Of a DNA stretch of 46,836 bases, positions 17,263 to 25,287 are shown in pieces. Made by a program: the position numbers and the translations under genes. Below the pieces are notes generated by a model. It was not told the origin of the DNA. It saw nothing but the letters and a program-made list of their open reading frames with translations, and made no database searches. Numbering within the stretch: the first letter of the stretch is position 1; each line of letters opens with the position of its first letter. Source of the stretch: Gemmatimonadota bacterium (GTDB taxonomy: Bacteria; Latescibacterota; UBA2968); the NCBI GenBank assembly GCA_026705765.1, contig JAPPAB010000063.1, positions 1 to 46,836 of the forward strand, read 5' to 3'.

Positions 17263-19026
17263 TTAAAACCCGGATTCATGATGAAGGGTTGCGCTTTCCA
17301 ACATTTTGTAAACCTTTTTCCGAGAGATACCGAGAAGTCGAGCAGCCTGGGTTTTGTTTCCATCGGCTTTTTGGAGTGCTTCCTGGAGTAAAGCCTGCTC
17401 TACATCGTAGAGTTTACCCCGTGTGTCTGTGTGTCCATCCGCCTGCCAGTGTATTCCCAGTTGGTCTGGCAGGTGGTGTTTTTGAATTGTGCCGAAGTTC
17501 GCCGCAGTAAGAGCACCCTGAATGACAAAGCGCAGTTCCAGTAGATTGCCCGGCCAGGGATAGGCCATCAGAGATGCAAGTGCATCGTCGTGAATTCGAG
17601 GAGCCGGACGTTGTTGCCGAGTGGCGAATAATTTGACAAAATAATCTGCGAATTCTGGAATTTTCTCTTTTTGTTCCCGCAAAGTCGGAATGTGAATGAC
17701 AAACCCACTCAATCGGGTATAGAATCCGACAGACAGGCTTTTCTCTTTCATGGCCCGATGCAGATCTTGCGACGTATAGGCAATGACGCAAAGATTTTTT
17801 GGAAGATCCCTGGAAAACCCGGTCGGACGCATCCTGTCTCCTTCGAACAAGCTAAGCAGCAGCATCTGAATCCGGTACGGTATGGCCGTAACTTCGTTGA
17901 GATAGAGCGTGCCGCTTTCGGCCTGGTGTATATATCCTTCAAAATGTCCTTGTGTATCTTCAAAAATAGAATTTCCGAACAGCTCTTTTTCAAAAAGTTC
18001 GGGTGGAATCGTATCGCAGTTGACGATGACGAAAGGCCCTTTTGCATAGAAGCTCTGACGGTGGATTTCCCGTCCAACCATCAGGGATCCGGTCCCTTCT
18101 TCTCCCTGGATCAACACGCCTGTCGGACTTTTTGCTGCACTTTGAATTTTCCGTCTCAAGGAGGTTGACATCACTTTGGAAGGCAGATAAAATTCGTCCG
18201 GGTCCAGGGACATGCTAATTTGTCCTGTGGATCGCACAAGAGATTGGATATCCTCTTCGAGTTTCACCCCCAACCGGGTAATCCACTTCCCTTTGGAAAA
18301 CAAATATGCATTTTCAATGACGTTTTCAAGCTGACGCACATTGCCGGGCCAGGAATAGTTGGTAAGCTGTTCTATTATGGTCGGGTGGACGCCCAGGATG
18401 TTGCGTTTAAGGCGTCGATTGAGCTTCTGGATGAAAGCGGCGACCAGTTCCGGGATGTCTTCTAAATGTTCCCGCAGGGGTGGGATATAGATGGTGACTG
18501 CCCCGAGCCGGTAATAGAGATCTTCCCGGAAGCTCCTATTCCAGAGCACCTGCTCCAGGTCGCGGTTGGTGGCTGCAATGACCTGGACGTCCAGGGGAAT
18601 TTCTTCCGTGCTTCCGAGAGGTCGAATGCGCTTCTCTTGAAGAACGCGCAAAAGTTTGACCTGGGTCTCGAGCGGGATTTCGGTAATCTCATCCAGAAAG
18701 ATGGTCCCTGTATCAGCAGATCTGAAAAGGCCCGCGGTTTCGTTTACGGCGCCGGTAAAAGCACCTTTTTTGTGTCCAAACAGTTCGCTTTCAAAGAGTT
18801 CTTTGGGAATAGCGCCGCAATTCACGGGCACAAAAGGATTCGGGGCGCGACCACTTTTGTGGTGGATGTACTGAGCGATCAGGTCTTTTCCGGTGCCGCT
18901 CTCTCCCGCAATTAGCACGCTTCCCGCCCCTTTAGCAGCCGCTTGCATCTGGCGATAGACTTCCTGAATTTGCGGGCTTTTACCTATTACAAAATTGTAT
19001 TCGATTTCAGGATTAATCGCATTCAT
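17263..19026 (-). CDS. Sigma-54-dependent activator with tandem AAA+ domains (second degenerate) and Fis-type HTH
   Basis: A 587-residue regulator with no N-terminal receiver. AAA+ domain 1 (about 11-250) is complete: Walker A GESGTGKD (41-48), the sigma-54-contacting loop GAFTGA (88-93), Walker B GTIFLDE (107-113) and arginine-finger region REDLYYRL (167-174). AAA+ domain 2 (about 285-525) is a second copy. Its Walker A reads GEEGTGSL (308-315, Lys replaced by Ser314), the GAFTGA loop is replaced by GHFEGY (360-365) and Walker B reads GTLYLNE (Asp replaced by Asn377), so it should not hydrolyse ATP or contact sigma-54. An HTH_8/Fis-type domain lies at about 540-580 ([20 protein letters not shown]). 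Usual family members have one AAA+ domain. The ATG has a GGAAAGG ribosome site. It probably activates the adjacent outer-membrane operon (inference). Confidence 0.93.
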   Translation of the reverse strand: MNAINPEIEYNFVIGKSPQIQEVYRQMQAAAKGAGSVLIAGESGTGKDLIAQYIHHKSGRAPNPFVPVNCGAIPKELFESELFGHKKGAFTGAVNETAGLFRSADTGTIFLDEITEIPLETQVKLLRVLQEKRIRPLGSTEEIPLDVQVIAATNRDLEQVLWNRSFREDLYYRLGAVTIYIPPLREHLEDIPELVAAFIQKLNRRLKRNILGVHPTIIEQLTNYSWPGNVRQLENVIENAYLFSKGKWITRLGVKLEEDIQSLVRSTGQISMSLDPDEFYLPSKVMSTSLRRKIQSAAKSPTGVLIQGEEGTGSLMVGREIHRQSFYAKGPFVIVNCDTIPPELFEKELFGNSIFEDTQGHFEGYIHQAESGTLYLNEVTAIPYRIQMLLLSLFEGDRMRPTGFSRDLPKNLCVIAYTSQDLHRAMKEKSLSVGFYTRLSGFVIHIPTLREQKEKIPEFADYFVKLFATRQQRPAPRIHDDALASLMAYPWPGNLLELRFVIQGALTAANFGTIQKHHLPDQLGIHWQADGHTDTRGKLYDVEQALLQEALQKADGNKTQAARLLGISRKKVYKMLESATLHHESGF

Positions 19027-19051
19027 TAGTACCTTTCCTTATTTATTCTTC

Positions 19052-19080
19052 AAGATAACCTAATTTATTGCAAGGCACAA
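19052..19080 (-). promoter_or_regulatory. Candidate sigma-70-like promoter of the sigma-54 activator gene
   Basis: In the 84-bp gap upstream of the activator, the minus strand has TTGTGC and TATCTT separated by 17 bases, 25 bases before the ATG. The boxes match the vegetative consensus only partly. The gap is too short to exclude read-through from the preceding dehydrogenase gene. Confidence 0.35.
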
Positions 19081-19110
19081 ATATAATCCGAGGCATTTCC
19101 CAACTTATTT

Positions 19111-20193
19111 TTAAGTCTTTACGGCTTCCCACCGCTGGGGTTCCAGCCCGACAGCGCGCGCTTCCTCGCAGATCATTGACCAGGTCGTATCATCTACCTC
19201 GATCCCCTCCATCTTCCGCTGCGTCGCGCTGCGGAATTCCGGCTCTCCGGGCAGCAGGATTTCCTCAAATCCAGGGGCCACGCGGCTCGACTTCACATGC
19301 CGGATCAATGCTTCCACCTCGTCGTAGTAGGCCTCCTGGTCGGTAAAGTGCGCAATGTCGTACACCGTCAAAAGCACGCCGTTGCTGATCATCTGGCGCT
19401 CGCCGGCAGCGCATCCCTGCCCGCTGAGAGTGCCTCCCAAAAGCTCCACCACCAGACTCAACGCAAAGCCTTTGTGGGCAACCACGCCGCCCATAGGGAG
19501 AATTGCGCCCCGCGGATCGGCCGAAAAATCTCCCGGATCCACGGTCGGATTCCCCTCCGAATCGATCAGCCAACCCTCGGGGACCTGGTGCCCGCTGTTG
19601 ATCGCCACCCGCACCTTCCCTTCTGCCACCACCGAAGTCGTCATATCTACCAGAATCGGCTCTGCCTTCCGTCGGGGGGCAGCAAATGCGATCGGATTGG
19701 TGCTCAGGCGTCCGTCGATTCCCCCAAAAGGGGCGATCTGATAACCCAGGTGCCCGGCATTCACAAAGATCAGACCAATCAATCCTTCCCGGGCGACCAT
19801 GAGCGGATACGCACCAGCCCGGCCTATATGGCTGGTATTCCGCAGCGCGACGCAACCGACGCCGTGTATCCGGGCCTTCTCACTGGCCAGCTTTGCTGCA
19901 AAGGTCGCGCCCACCTGTCCCATCGCCCCCTTCGCATCCACAACAGCCAGGCAGGGATACTCCTCGACGACCACCGGAACCGCCCGGGGCTGGAACCGCC
20001 CTTCCCGGACCGCCCGGGCATACTCGTAGAACCGGATGGCGCCGTGAGAGTCGTGACCGAAGAGATTCGACTCGACAAGGTGGTCCACGACGGTCCGCGT
20101 GTCCTCGGGCGTACACCCGGCAGCTTCGAAAAGCTCGTAACCAATCCGGCGTAAAGCCTTCGCTTGAAATTTAGGCACGGCAAACCCTTTCAT
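19111..20193 (-). CDS. Ldh family oxidoreductase (malate/L-lactate dehydrogenase type)
   Basis: A 360-residue NAD(P)-dependent dehydrogenase of the archaeal-type malate/lactate dehydrogenase family. These reduce or oxidise 2-hydroxy/2-keto acids such as malate, ureidoglycolate or 2,3-diketo-L-gulonate. Visible motifs are NLFGHDSHGAIRFYEYARAV (about 47-66), the family's catalytic SHG segment, RNTSHIGRAGAYPL, and STNPIAFAAP. HKGFALSLVVELLGGTLSG lies in the C-terminal half. I start it at the ATG at 20193: the longer frame from 20358 would overlap the CPBP gene by 86 bp and its extra N-terminus does not look like the family. No good ribosome site is visible. The gene looks more G+C-rich than its neighbours by eye. 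It could oxidise a product of the enolase-family dehydratase upstream (inference). Confidence 0.9.
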   Translation of the reverse strand: MKGFAVPKFQAKALRRIGYELFEAAGCTPEDTRTVVDHLVESNLFGHDSHGAIRFYEYARAVREGRFQPRAVPVVVEEYPCLAVVDAKGAMGQVGATFAAKLASEKARIHGVGCVALRNTSHIGRAGAYPLMVAREGLIGLIFVNAGHLGYQIAPFGGIDGRLSTNPIAFAAPRRKAEPILVDMTTSVVAEGKVRVAINSGHQVPEGWLIDSEGNPTVDPGDFSADPRGAILPMGGVVAHKGFALSLVVELLGGTLSGQGCAAGERQMISNGVLLTVYDIAHFTDQEAYYDEVEALIRHVKSSRVAPGFEEILLPGEPEFRSATQRKMEGIEVDDTTWSMICEEARAVGLEPQRWEAVKT

Positions 20194-20272
20194 CTGTCGG
20201 TATAGTGCTTCAGTCGTATTCGCAGGTTTCTTCGATATCCTCGCCCCAATTAAGCCCGTTTCGGAACAGAGA

Positions 20273-21166
20273 TCAAGGGACTGGTCGTTTACTGCGGAAC
20301 AATATCCAATACATAATGACTGCAGAGGCGATGTAGGCAACTGTGCCTGCCCAGACATTGACCTCTTTTATGGTAAAGATGGCATTGGTAGATAGCGCGG
20401 AGCCTTCGTAATTGACGAGGACCGCGGCAAACATGTTATTCGCGGCGTGGATACCTATGGCGAGTTCTGCACCATTGTCCTTGAGCGTGACAAGAGCGAG
20501 AAATGCACCGACGACAAAGTAGGAAATCAACATGGGTGCTACGCCATACGCTGCGATCTCGGGATTCATCAAATGGAACAGGGCAAAAGGCAGAGCATTG
20601 AGAATAACGAGAGCAATCGGATGTCGCGCGAAGTGACCGAGCATTTGCAAGAAATAACTGCGCGTGAGAAGCTCTTCGGTAGTGGTCTGGAAGGGGGTAA
20701 GGAGCAAGACGAGAATAGCGAATTTGTAAAAGCGTTCGGGATCCAGGGTATATTCGTAGTTATCGGGAAACATCAGAGCATCAATAGCTGCGAAAACAAT
20801 ACCCAGACCCATCTGCAAACCAAAGCCCTGCAATATGCGGCCCCAGCGGATATGATCGCGCGGTGTAATAAGCGTGAGTAAGGAGCGTTTGTGTGCGTTA
20901 CAAATACCAATCCACAGGCCGATCAGCACCGTGACAAAGAGCAAATTGAGGGCAATAAAATCCAGAAAAGGACTTGTGCCATCCATGGGAGAACCTTCGG
21001 GTTCAGGGCCATAAACAGCAAGCAGGACTGTACCACTGCCAAAAGTCCAGGTGGCAATAATGATCAGCAACGTTAAAATATACCTTGTCCAGCGCGTTTC
21101 GCCCCGATTGGCGAGATCGAGAAACGCCTTGCCCATTTTGTCGGGTTGTTCTGTTGTTTCGTTCAT
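20273..21166 (-). CDS. CPBP family intramembrane glutamic endopeptidase
   Basis: A 297-residue polytopic membrane protein with about eight hydrophobic segments. The CPBP (CAAX protease/bacteriocin-processing) signature is present: TTEELLTRSYF with E164, E165 and R169, FALFHL with H198, and HAANN with H240 and N244. These are the conserved glutamates, arginine, histidines and asparagine expected of the intramembrane catalytic site. Bacterial members act in membrane protein processing, immunity or regulation; the substrate here cannot be told. It starts 3 bp after the stop of the enolase-family gene, so it is co-transcribed with a sugar-acid dehydratase, an unusual companion for a protease. The gap to the dehydrogenase start is 79 bp. 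Confidence 0.87.
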   Translation of the reverse strand: MNETTEQPDKMGKAFLDLANRGETRWTRYILTLLIIIATWTFGSGTVLLAVYGPEPEGSPMDGTSPFLDFIALNLLFVTVLIGLWIGICNAHKRSLLTLITPRDHIRWGRILQGFGLQMGLGIVFAAIDALMFPDNYEYTLDPERFYKFAILVLLLTPFQTTTEELLTRSYFLQMLGHFARHPIALVILNALPFALFHLMNPEIAAYGVAPMLISYFVVGAFLALVTLKDNGAELAIGIHAANNMFAAVLVNYEGSALSTNAIFTIKEVNVWAGTVAYIASAVIMYWILFRSKRPVP

Positions 21167-21169
21167 ATA

Positions 21170-22315
21170 TCACCAATCCGCAACACTGCCATCGTTTTCG
21201 TAAAAATATTCGCCGCCGAGTTCCTCTTCGTACACCCCAATATCTCGTTCAGCTTCTTTGGAAATAAGGTCAAAACCCAGACCGGGCCTGGTGGGCAAAT
21301 CAATATGTCCATCCCTGACAACCCAGGGATCTTGTAACAAGTCCTCACCCAGGCCTGCATCGACTTGCTCTTGAATGAGAAAATTGGGCACAGCGGCATC
21401 GACCTGCATACATGCGGAAAAAGCGACCGGCCCAATAGCGCAATGCGGCATAATATGCATATAATACACTTCTGCCATGTTCGCAATGCGTCTGAGTTCG
21501 GAAATACCGCCTGCATGCGAGCCATCGGGCTGGATATAAGCGACGGCATTTTTTTCAAAAACAGTGCGAAACTCCCAGCGCGAAAGCAGGCGTTCACCCG
21601 TAGCAATGGGAAAAGGCACATGATCGGAAACGTGTTTGAGCGCATCGACATTTTCCTGTGGCACGGGTTCTTCGACGAACATGGGCCGCATGCCTTTGAT
21701 CTCGTGGCAAATTTCCACGGCAAGCGCAGGCGTCATCTTACCGTGAAAATCAAAACAGAGTTCACAATCGTCACCGACCCACTCGCGCATAGTATAGGCA
21801 CATTTGACAAAGCGGTTGATCACCTCAGGAGGTTCATGGGCGCGCCACTTGCCACCAGGTCCCGATTTAAAAGCTTTGTACCCACCCTTTTCTCGTAGCA
21901 TTTCGAGACGCTCACGCGCAGCATCCAACCCGCGTTCTGAACTATCGCGAATCCCCCAATGGGCATAAACGCGAATGCGATCACGCACCGGTCCGCCGAG
22001 AAGCTGATAGGTCGGCACATTGAAGTATTTACCAGCAATATCCCAAAGTGCCTGGTCAATACCCGAAAGAGCGGTCATAAGCACATTGCCCCCGCGATAA
22101 AAAGCGGATCGATAAATATGTTGCCAGTGGTGCTCAATCCGCAGGGGATCTTTCCCAATCAGATAATCCGCGAGTTCTTCTACGGCAGCCCAGGTACTCC
22201 GGGGTTTGCCCTCAAGAGTGGTCTCTCCCCAGCCTACAATACCGGTATCGGTCGTAATTTTGATCAAGCGCATCCTTCGACGGGGAAAGAATTGTTCGAT
22301 TTTGGCGATTTTCAT
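21170..22315 (-). CDS. Mandelate racemase/muconate lactonizing enzyme family, D-galactonate dehydratase-like
   Basis: A 381-residue enolase-superfamily enzyme. The capping domain begins MKIAKIEQFFPRRRMRLIKI. The barrel carries metal ligands D189 (CFDFHGK), E215 (VEEPVP) and E241 (ATGERL), with catalytic histidines H191 and H291 (MPHCAIGP). This D-x-H, E, E, H spacing is that of D-galactonate dehydratase, which converts an aldonate to 2-keto-3-deoxy-aldonate, and the N-terminal half resembles DgoD closely. The precise sugar acid is uncertain since the subgroup includes gluconate and other aldonate dehydratases. Its ATG overlaps the stop of the upstream glycosidase-like gene by four bases, so the two are translationally coupled. 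Together they suggest release and breakdown of sugar or sugar-acid units. Confidence 0.91.
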   Translation of the reverse strand: MKIAKIEQFFPRRRMRLIKITTDTGIVGWGETTLEGKPRSTWAAVEELADYLIGKDPLRIEHHWQHIYRSAFYRGGNVLMTALSGIDQALWDIAGKYFNVPTYQLLGGPVRDRIRVYAHWGIRDSSERGLDAARERLEMLREKGGYKAFKSGPGGKWRAHEPPEVINRFVKCAYTMREWVGDDCELCFDFHGKMTPALAVEICHEIKGMRPMFVEEPVPQENVDALKHVSDHVPFPIATGERLLSRWEFRTVFEKNAVAYIQPDGSHAGGISELRRIANMAEVYYMHIMPHCAIGPVAFSACMQVDAAVPNFLIQEQVDAGLGEDLLQDPWVVRDGHIDLPTRPGLGFDLISKEAERDIGVYEEELGGEYFYENDGSVADW

Positions 22316-23712
22316 GATATTTCTCCGGGACTGAAGAATCGAAAAGAAAAGAGGTCTGCCTCCATTAGTTCAAATTGCAAGCGAATGGGTTGGTTCGGAG
22401 CGACATCGATAGCATTGACATTTTCCCAGCGAACAGTGCGCGCGATTTCATCGCCAAAAATGTGGGGACAATTGTCGAGCGCAAATTTTGAAAGATGATC
22501 GCCCGCTTCGTCGAGCAATGCGACGCGAAGCGATCCGGCCACACTCGTAGAATAATTGATTTCCAACTGAGTACCAGTAAAAGTAAACGGTCTGGTCGTA
22601 AGAATACCCGTTTGGGTATCAGCGCGGACAGAAACAAACCCATCTTCGCGCAGAGTGAAACGTCGAATGTGTGCATTGGGCGTGCGATAATTTTGCACAG
22701 AATAAAGTGAGAGTTCGCCGGACGCTGTAGAAACGACACGCGGTCCGATAAAAATGGAGCGCTCGTGCCAGTTATTTTGATCCAGACCGGGACGCATAAA
22801 CGCATCGGCATAAGGCTGGGTGAAATTCAAGCCATCTCTACTGGCGAGAAAGAGGACATCGGAAAGACCTTCGTGATCCCATTCGGGCAGAGCCTGGCGC
22901 GTTGGAATAAAGCGTTTGGGGAATGCAAAATAATAGGGTGCGCGTGCGTAAGGGTGAACGGCATTTGTATAAAGTTGATAATCAAAACGCGTTTTACCGT
23001 CAATGCGGATATATTGCCATGCGTCCCAATGTATGAAATCCAGCGAAGTCGTCATTCGAATGGCGCGCATACGCGGTTCATTACCATCGGGAAACCAGCC
23101 ACGCGCGTACAGGACATAACACCCCTGGCACGCATCCCAAAAAGCACTGACCGGACTGTCAAAATTGGGATCTTCTTCAGAAGCGACGATGAGCGGCCCC
23201 TCTGCTGCATTTTGCCAGTGAATGCCATCGGGTGAGACGAGGCCGTAGATACGAGCGGGTTTGCCACCGCTCCAGCGCCCCGCTGCTTTGTACCGCTCGG
23301 ATTCTGGCACACCGGGGCGCTCGTCCTTAAAAACCGCGATATTTTTCGTATTGGGATTGTCAACGCAGATATTGTTATCCGTCGAACCCTTAAAGTCGAA
23401 CAAACCGAGGTTAGGCCGCTGCCAACAAATGCCGTCTTCGCTCTCGGCATAAGCCGTAAACGTATGGTTAAAACCACCCGTGTCTTGTTGCTCATCTTGA
23501 GATCGGTACCACATTCTGTATTTATCGCCATCTTTGATAACAACAGGACACCAACTCGTCTCACCTTCCCAGGGGCGATTGAAAGCGAGACACATTTCGC
23601 GCGGGATAGGCGTGTGCTGGTGAATAAGCACATTTTCAAAGCCATCGATGAGATGGTTATCGACAAAGAGTTGGCGATCGTTGGATGCGATAAGTGGCTC
23701 TGGTAAATTCAT
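22312..23712 (-). CDS. Glycoside-hydrolase-like beta-propeller protein
   Basis: A 466-residue protein without a signal peptide. The first ~370 residues show repeated blade-like segments such as YRMWYRSQ, AYAESEDGICWQRPNLG, GLVSPDGIHWQ, MTTSLDFIHWDAW and LASRDGLNFTQP. The recurring S-x-D-G-x-x-W pattern is typical of five-bladed propellers in the GH43/GH32 superfamily. About 90 C-terminal residues form a beta-sandwich. I cannot place the three catalytic acids with certainty, so activity is unproven. The start at 23712 is set by GAGGAG seven bases upstream; the longer frame from 23793 lacks this. The stop overlaps the next ATG by four bases. It heads the operon leading to the galactonate dehydratase-like enzyme. 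Confidence 0.78.
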   Translation of the reverse strand: MNLPEPLIASNDRQLFVDNHLIDGFENVLIHQHTPIPREMCLAFNRPWEGETSWCPVVIKDGDKYRMWYRSQDEQQDTGGFNHTFTAYAESEDGICWQRPNLGLFDFKGSTDNNICVDNPNTKNIAVFKDERPGVPESERYKAAGRWSGGKPARIYGLVSPDGIHWQNAAEGPLIVASEEDPNFDSPVSAFWDACQGCYVLYARGWFPDGNEPRMRAIRMTTSLDFIHWDAWQYIRIDGKTRFDYQLYTNAVHPYARAPYYFAFPKRFIPTRQALPEWDHEGLSDVLFLASRDGLNFTQPYADAFMRPGLDQNNWHERSIFIGPRVVSTASGELSLYSVQNYRTPNAHIRRFTLREDGFVSVRADTQTGILTTRPFTFTGTQLEINYSTSVAGSLRVALLDEAGDHLSKFALDNCPHIFGDEIARTVRWENVNAIDVAPNQPIRLQFELMEADLFSFRFFSPGEIS

Positions 23713-23878
23713 CGCTATGCTCCTCAATTCTCTACATTCACGGGGAATGATCCATAATAGCCGTTTCATTTTATCAAAGCAAGGGGAACCCATGGCCGCT
23801 TATCTTCGGATTAAGTTATTATTGATTGACAAATGTTTTATATTCTAAAGAACACAACCACCAATGCAAGGAGACAGA

Positions 23879-25192
23879 ATGGACAGGGAAATCGTAGAAA
23901 AAAAAGTAGAAACACTCGAAAAAAGAGTGCGCTGGCAAATGCGGGCGATTATTGGATTGATCATTGTAGTTCTTTTCAACACATCGCCCGCTTTTACTTC
24001 AAAGTGGTTTCATCGGCTACTTCCACCAAAATTGACCTCTGTAAATGTGGCAAGTGATACGGGTTTTCGCAATATCGAGTCGCATCGGGAAGAAATTCTG
24101 GCGCAACGAATACAGGCACCAGAGCTTGGCCCAGGTAGAGATAAGACAGAATTTATCAATAATATTCTCTCGCACCAGAATGGGACGCCGAGATTGGGAA
24201 AACAAGCGCAAGCAAGAGTGCAGCAGATTTTATCCGACACATTGCGGGTACAAACACTACAGACAAGAACACTGCAGATTGTAAATGCAGCGGGAGGCGT
24301 CGTCGCCATAATCGGATCGGATAACGTTGGAAATGGTATTTTGCTCGTAGGAAACGCAGCAAGTGCGGCAGTTGCGGCTATATCCGTTGATCAAGCTGGC
24401 AATGGAGATATTAGTTTGATAGAAAATAATGCCTCTATTGCGGGAATGGGCGTAGATCAAGCTGGCAATGGTGTGGTAGCTGCATCAAATGCATCGGGTT
24501 CGAGCTTTACTCTTCTCAGTGCAGATGATTCTGGAAATGCGGGGCTGATCGTGAGCGGTAGCGCCGAATCGGGCGCAGGTGCAGTCATTCTGGGCTTAGA
24601 TGAAACGGGTAATGGACTGGTGAGTACCGTCAGTAGCTCGGGTTCGCTCGCGCTTCTCGGTGCCGATAATTCTGGAAATGCTGGACTGGTCGTAGGCACT
24701 GCATCTGAATCGGGTACAGGCGTAGTCATTCTGGGTGTAGATGATGTTGGCAATGGCTCAGTCAGTGCCGTCAGTGCCTCGGGTTCAATAGTTGGTTTGG
24801 GAGTTGACGCGGCTGGCGATGCAGCCGTATTGGTGACAAACAAAGAGGGCGTTTTGACTTCCATATTGGGTGTCGATGAAAATGGGCACGGTATAATGGG
24901 CGTTCTCAACGCCTCTGGACGGCCCATTGCGGCTATGGCAGCCGATGAAGCGGGCAATGGTATATTGGGAATCGAAGACGGTAAATTTTACGCCCATGTA
25001 GATACTTTGGGCAACGGAGTCGCAGAGACCCGGGGACAAAACGAGATCCTTCGGTGGTCCTCTGAAATAGCACCAACTGGAGGCGGCGGTGGCACGCCAA
25101 GCGGTTTAATAGGTGATCTGGATCAGGATGGCGACGTAGATTTTAATGACTTTTTGATATTTACCACAAATTTTGGCAAGACAAGTGGGTAG
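23879..25192 (+). CDS. Membrane-anchored glycine-rich repeat protein with dockerin-like C-terminal tail
   Basis: A 437-residue protein. Residues 1-20 are charged and coiled-coil-like (EIVEKKVETLEKRV), followed by one hydrophobic anchor (about 22-40, IIGLIIVVLFN). From about 135 to 370 there are about ten repeats of 21-26 residues with the pattern LGVD-x-x-GNG-x-x-S-x-x-x-x-SGS, for example GVDQAGNGVVAASNASGS and LGADNSGNAGLVV. They probably form a beta-solenoid or beta-roll. The tail GDLDQDGDVDFNDFLIF is a single dockerin/EF-hand-like calcium loop, a frequent C-terminal element in this kind of genome. The start at 23879 is chosen for AAGGAG five bases upstream; an ATG 15 bases earlier lacks a site. 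Likely topology is N-terminus inside with repeats outside. I do not recognise a function; surface adhesion or a structural role is a guess. Confidence 0.8.
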   Translation: MDREIVEKKVETLEKRVRWQMRAIIGLIIVVLFNTSPAFTSKWFHRLLPPKLTSVNVASDTGFRNIESHREEILAQRIQAPELGPGRDKTEFINNILSHQNGTPRLGKQAQARVQQILSDTLRVQTLQTRTLQIVNAAGGVVAIIGSDNVGNGILLVGNAASAAVAAISVDQAGNGDISLIENNASIAGMGVDQAGNGVVAASNASGSSFTLLSADDSGNAGLIVSGSAESGAGAVILGLDETGNGLVSTVSSSGSLALLGADNSGNAGLVVGTASESGTGVVILGVDDVGNGSVSAVSASGSIVGLGVDAAGDAAVLVTNKEGVLTSILGVDENGHGIMGVLNASGRPIAAMAADEAGNGILGIEDGKFYAHVDTLGNGVAETRGQNEILRWSSEIAPTGGGGGTPSGLIGDLDQDGDVDFNDFLIFTTNFGKTSG

Positions 25193-25222
25193 CAAGACAG
25201 AGAGGTACTGCGAACCCACTTG
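25182..25222. repeat. 9-bp inverted repeat spanning a stop codon and the next promoter's -35 box
   Basis: CAAGTGGGT (25182-25190) and ACCCACTTG (25214-25222) are perfect inverted arms with a 23-base loop. The left arm ends in the stop region of the repeat-protein gene and the right arm includes the first bases of the TTGACG box of the desaturase promoter. No T-run follows. It may be a weak terminator or an operator. Confidence 0.45.
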
Positions 25223-25247
25223 ACGCGCAGGTAGATTCGCGTATCTT
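25220..25247 (+). promoter_or_regulatory. Candidate sigma-70-like promoter of the desaturase gene
   Basis: TTGACG and TATCTT are separated by 16 bases. The whole 28-bp block matches the block upstream of the ACIII operon (26484-26511) at 23 positions, including the spacer word GATTCG, which supports it being functional rather than chance. It lies about 40 bases before the desaturase start. Confidence 0.6.
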
Positions 25248-25287
25248 GGTCGCTGATTCTAAATTCCCAACAAGCGGATCATAGACT

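Noticed and set aside
19297-20154. Plus-strand frame of 285 codons opposite the Ldh-family gene
   Set aside because: The high G+C content of the real gene leaves few stops in other frames; no protein-like features are seen.
20194-20358. N-terminal extension of the Ldh-family protein
   Set aside because: The 55 extra residues overlap the CPBP gene and do not match the family's start.
23816-23844. TATATT with an upstream T-rich box as a promoter of the repeat-protein gene
   Set aside because: TTGACA is only seven bases from TATATT, too close to pair, and the box at the right spacing (TTATTA) is too weak to call.
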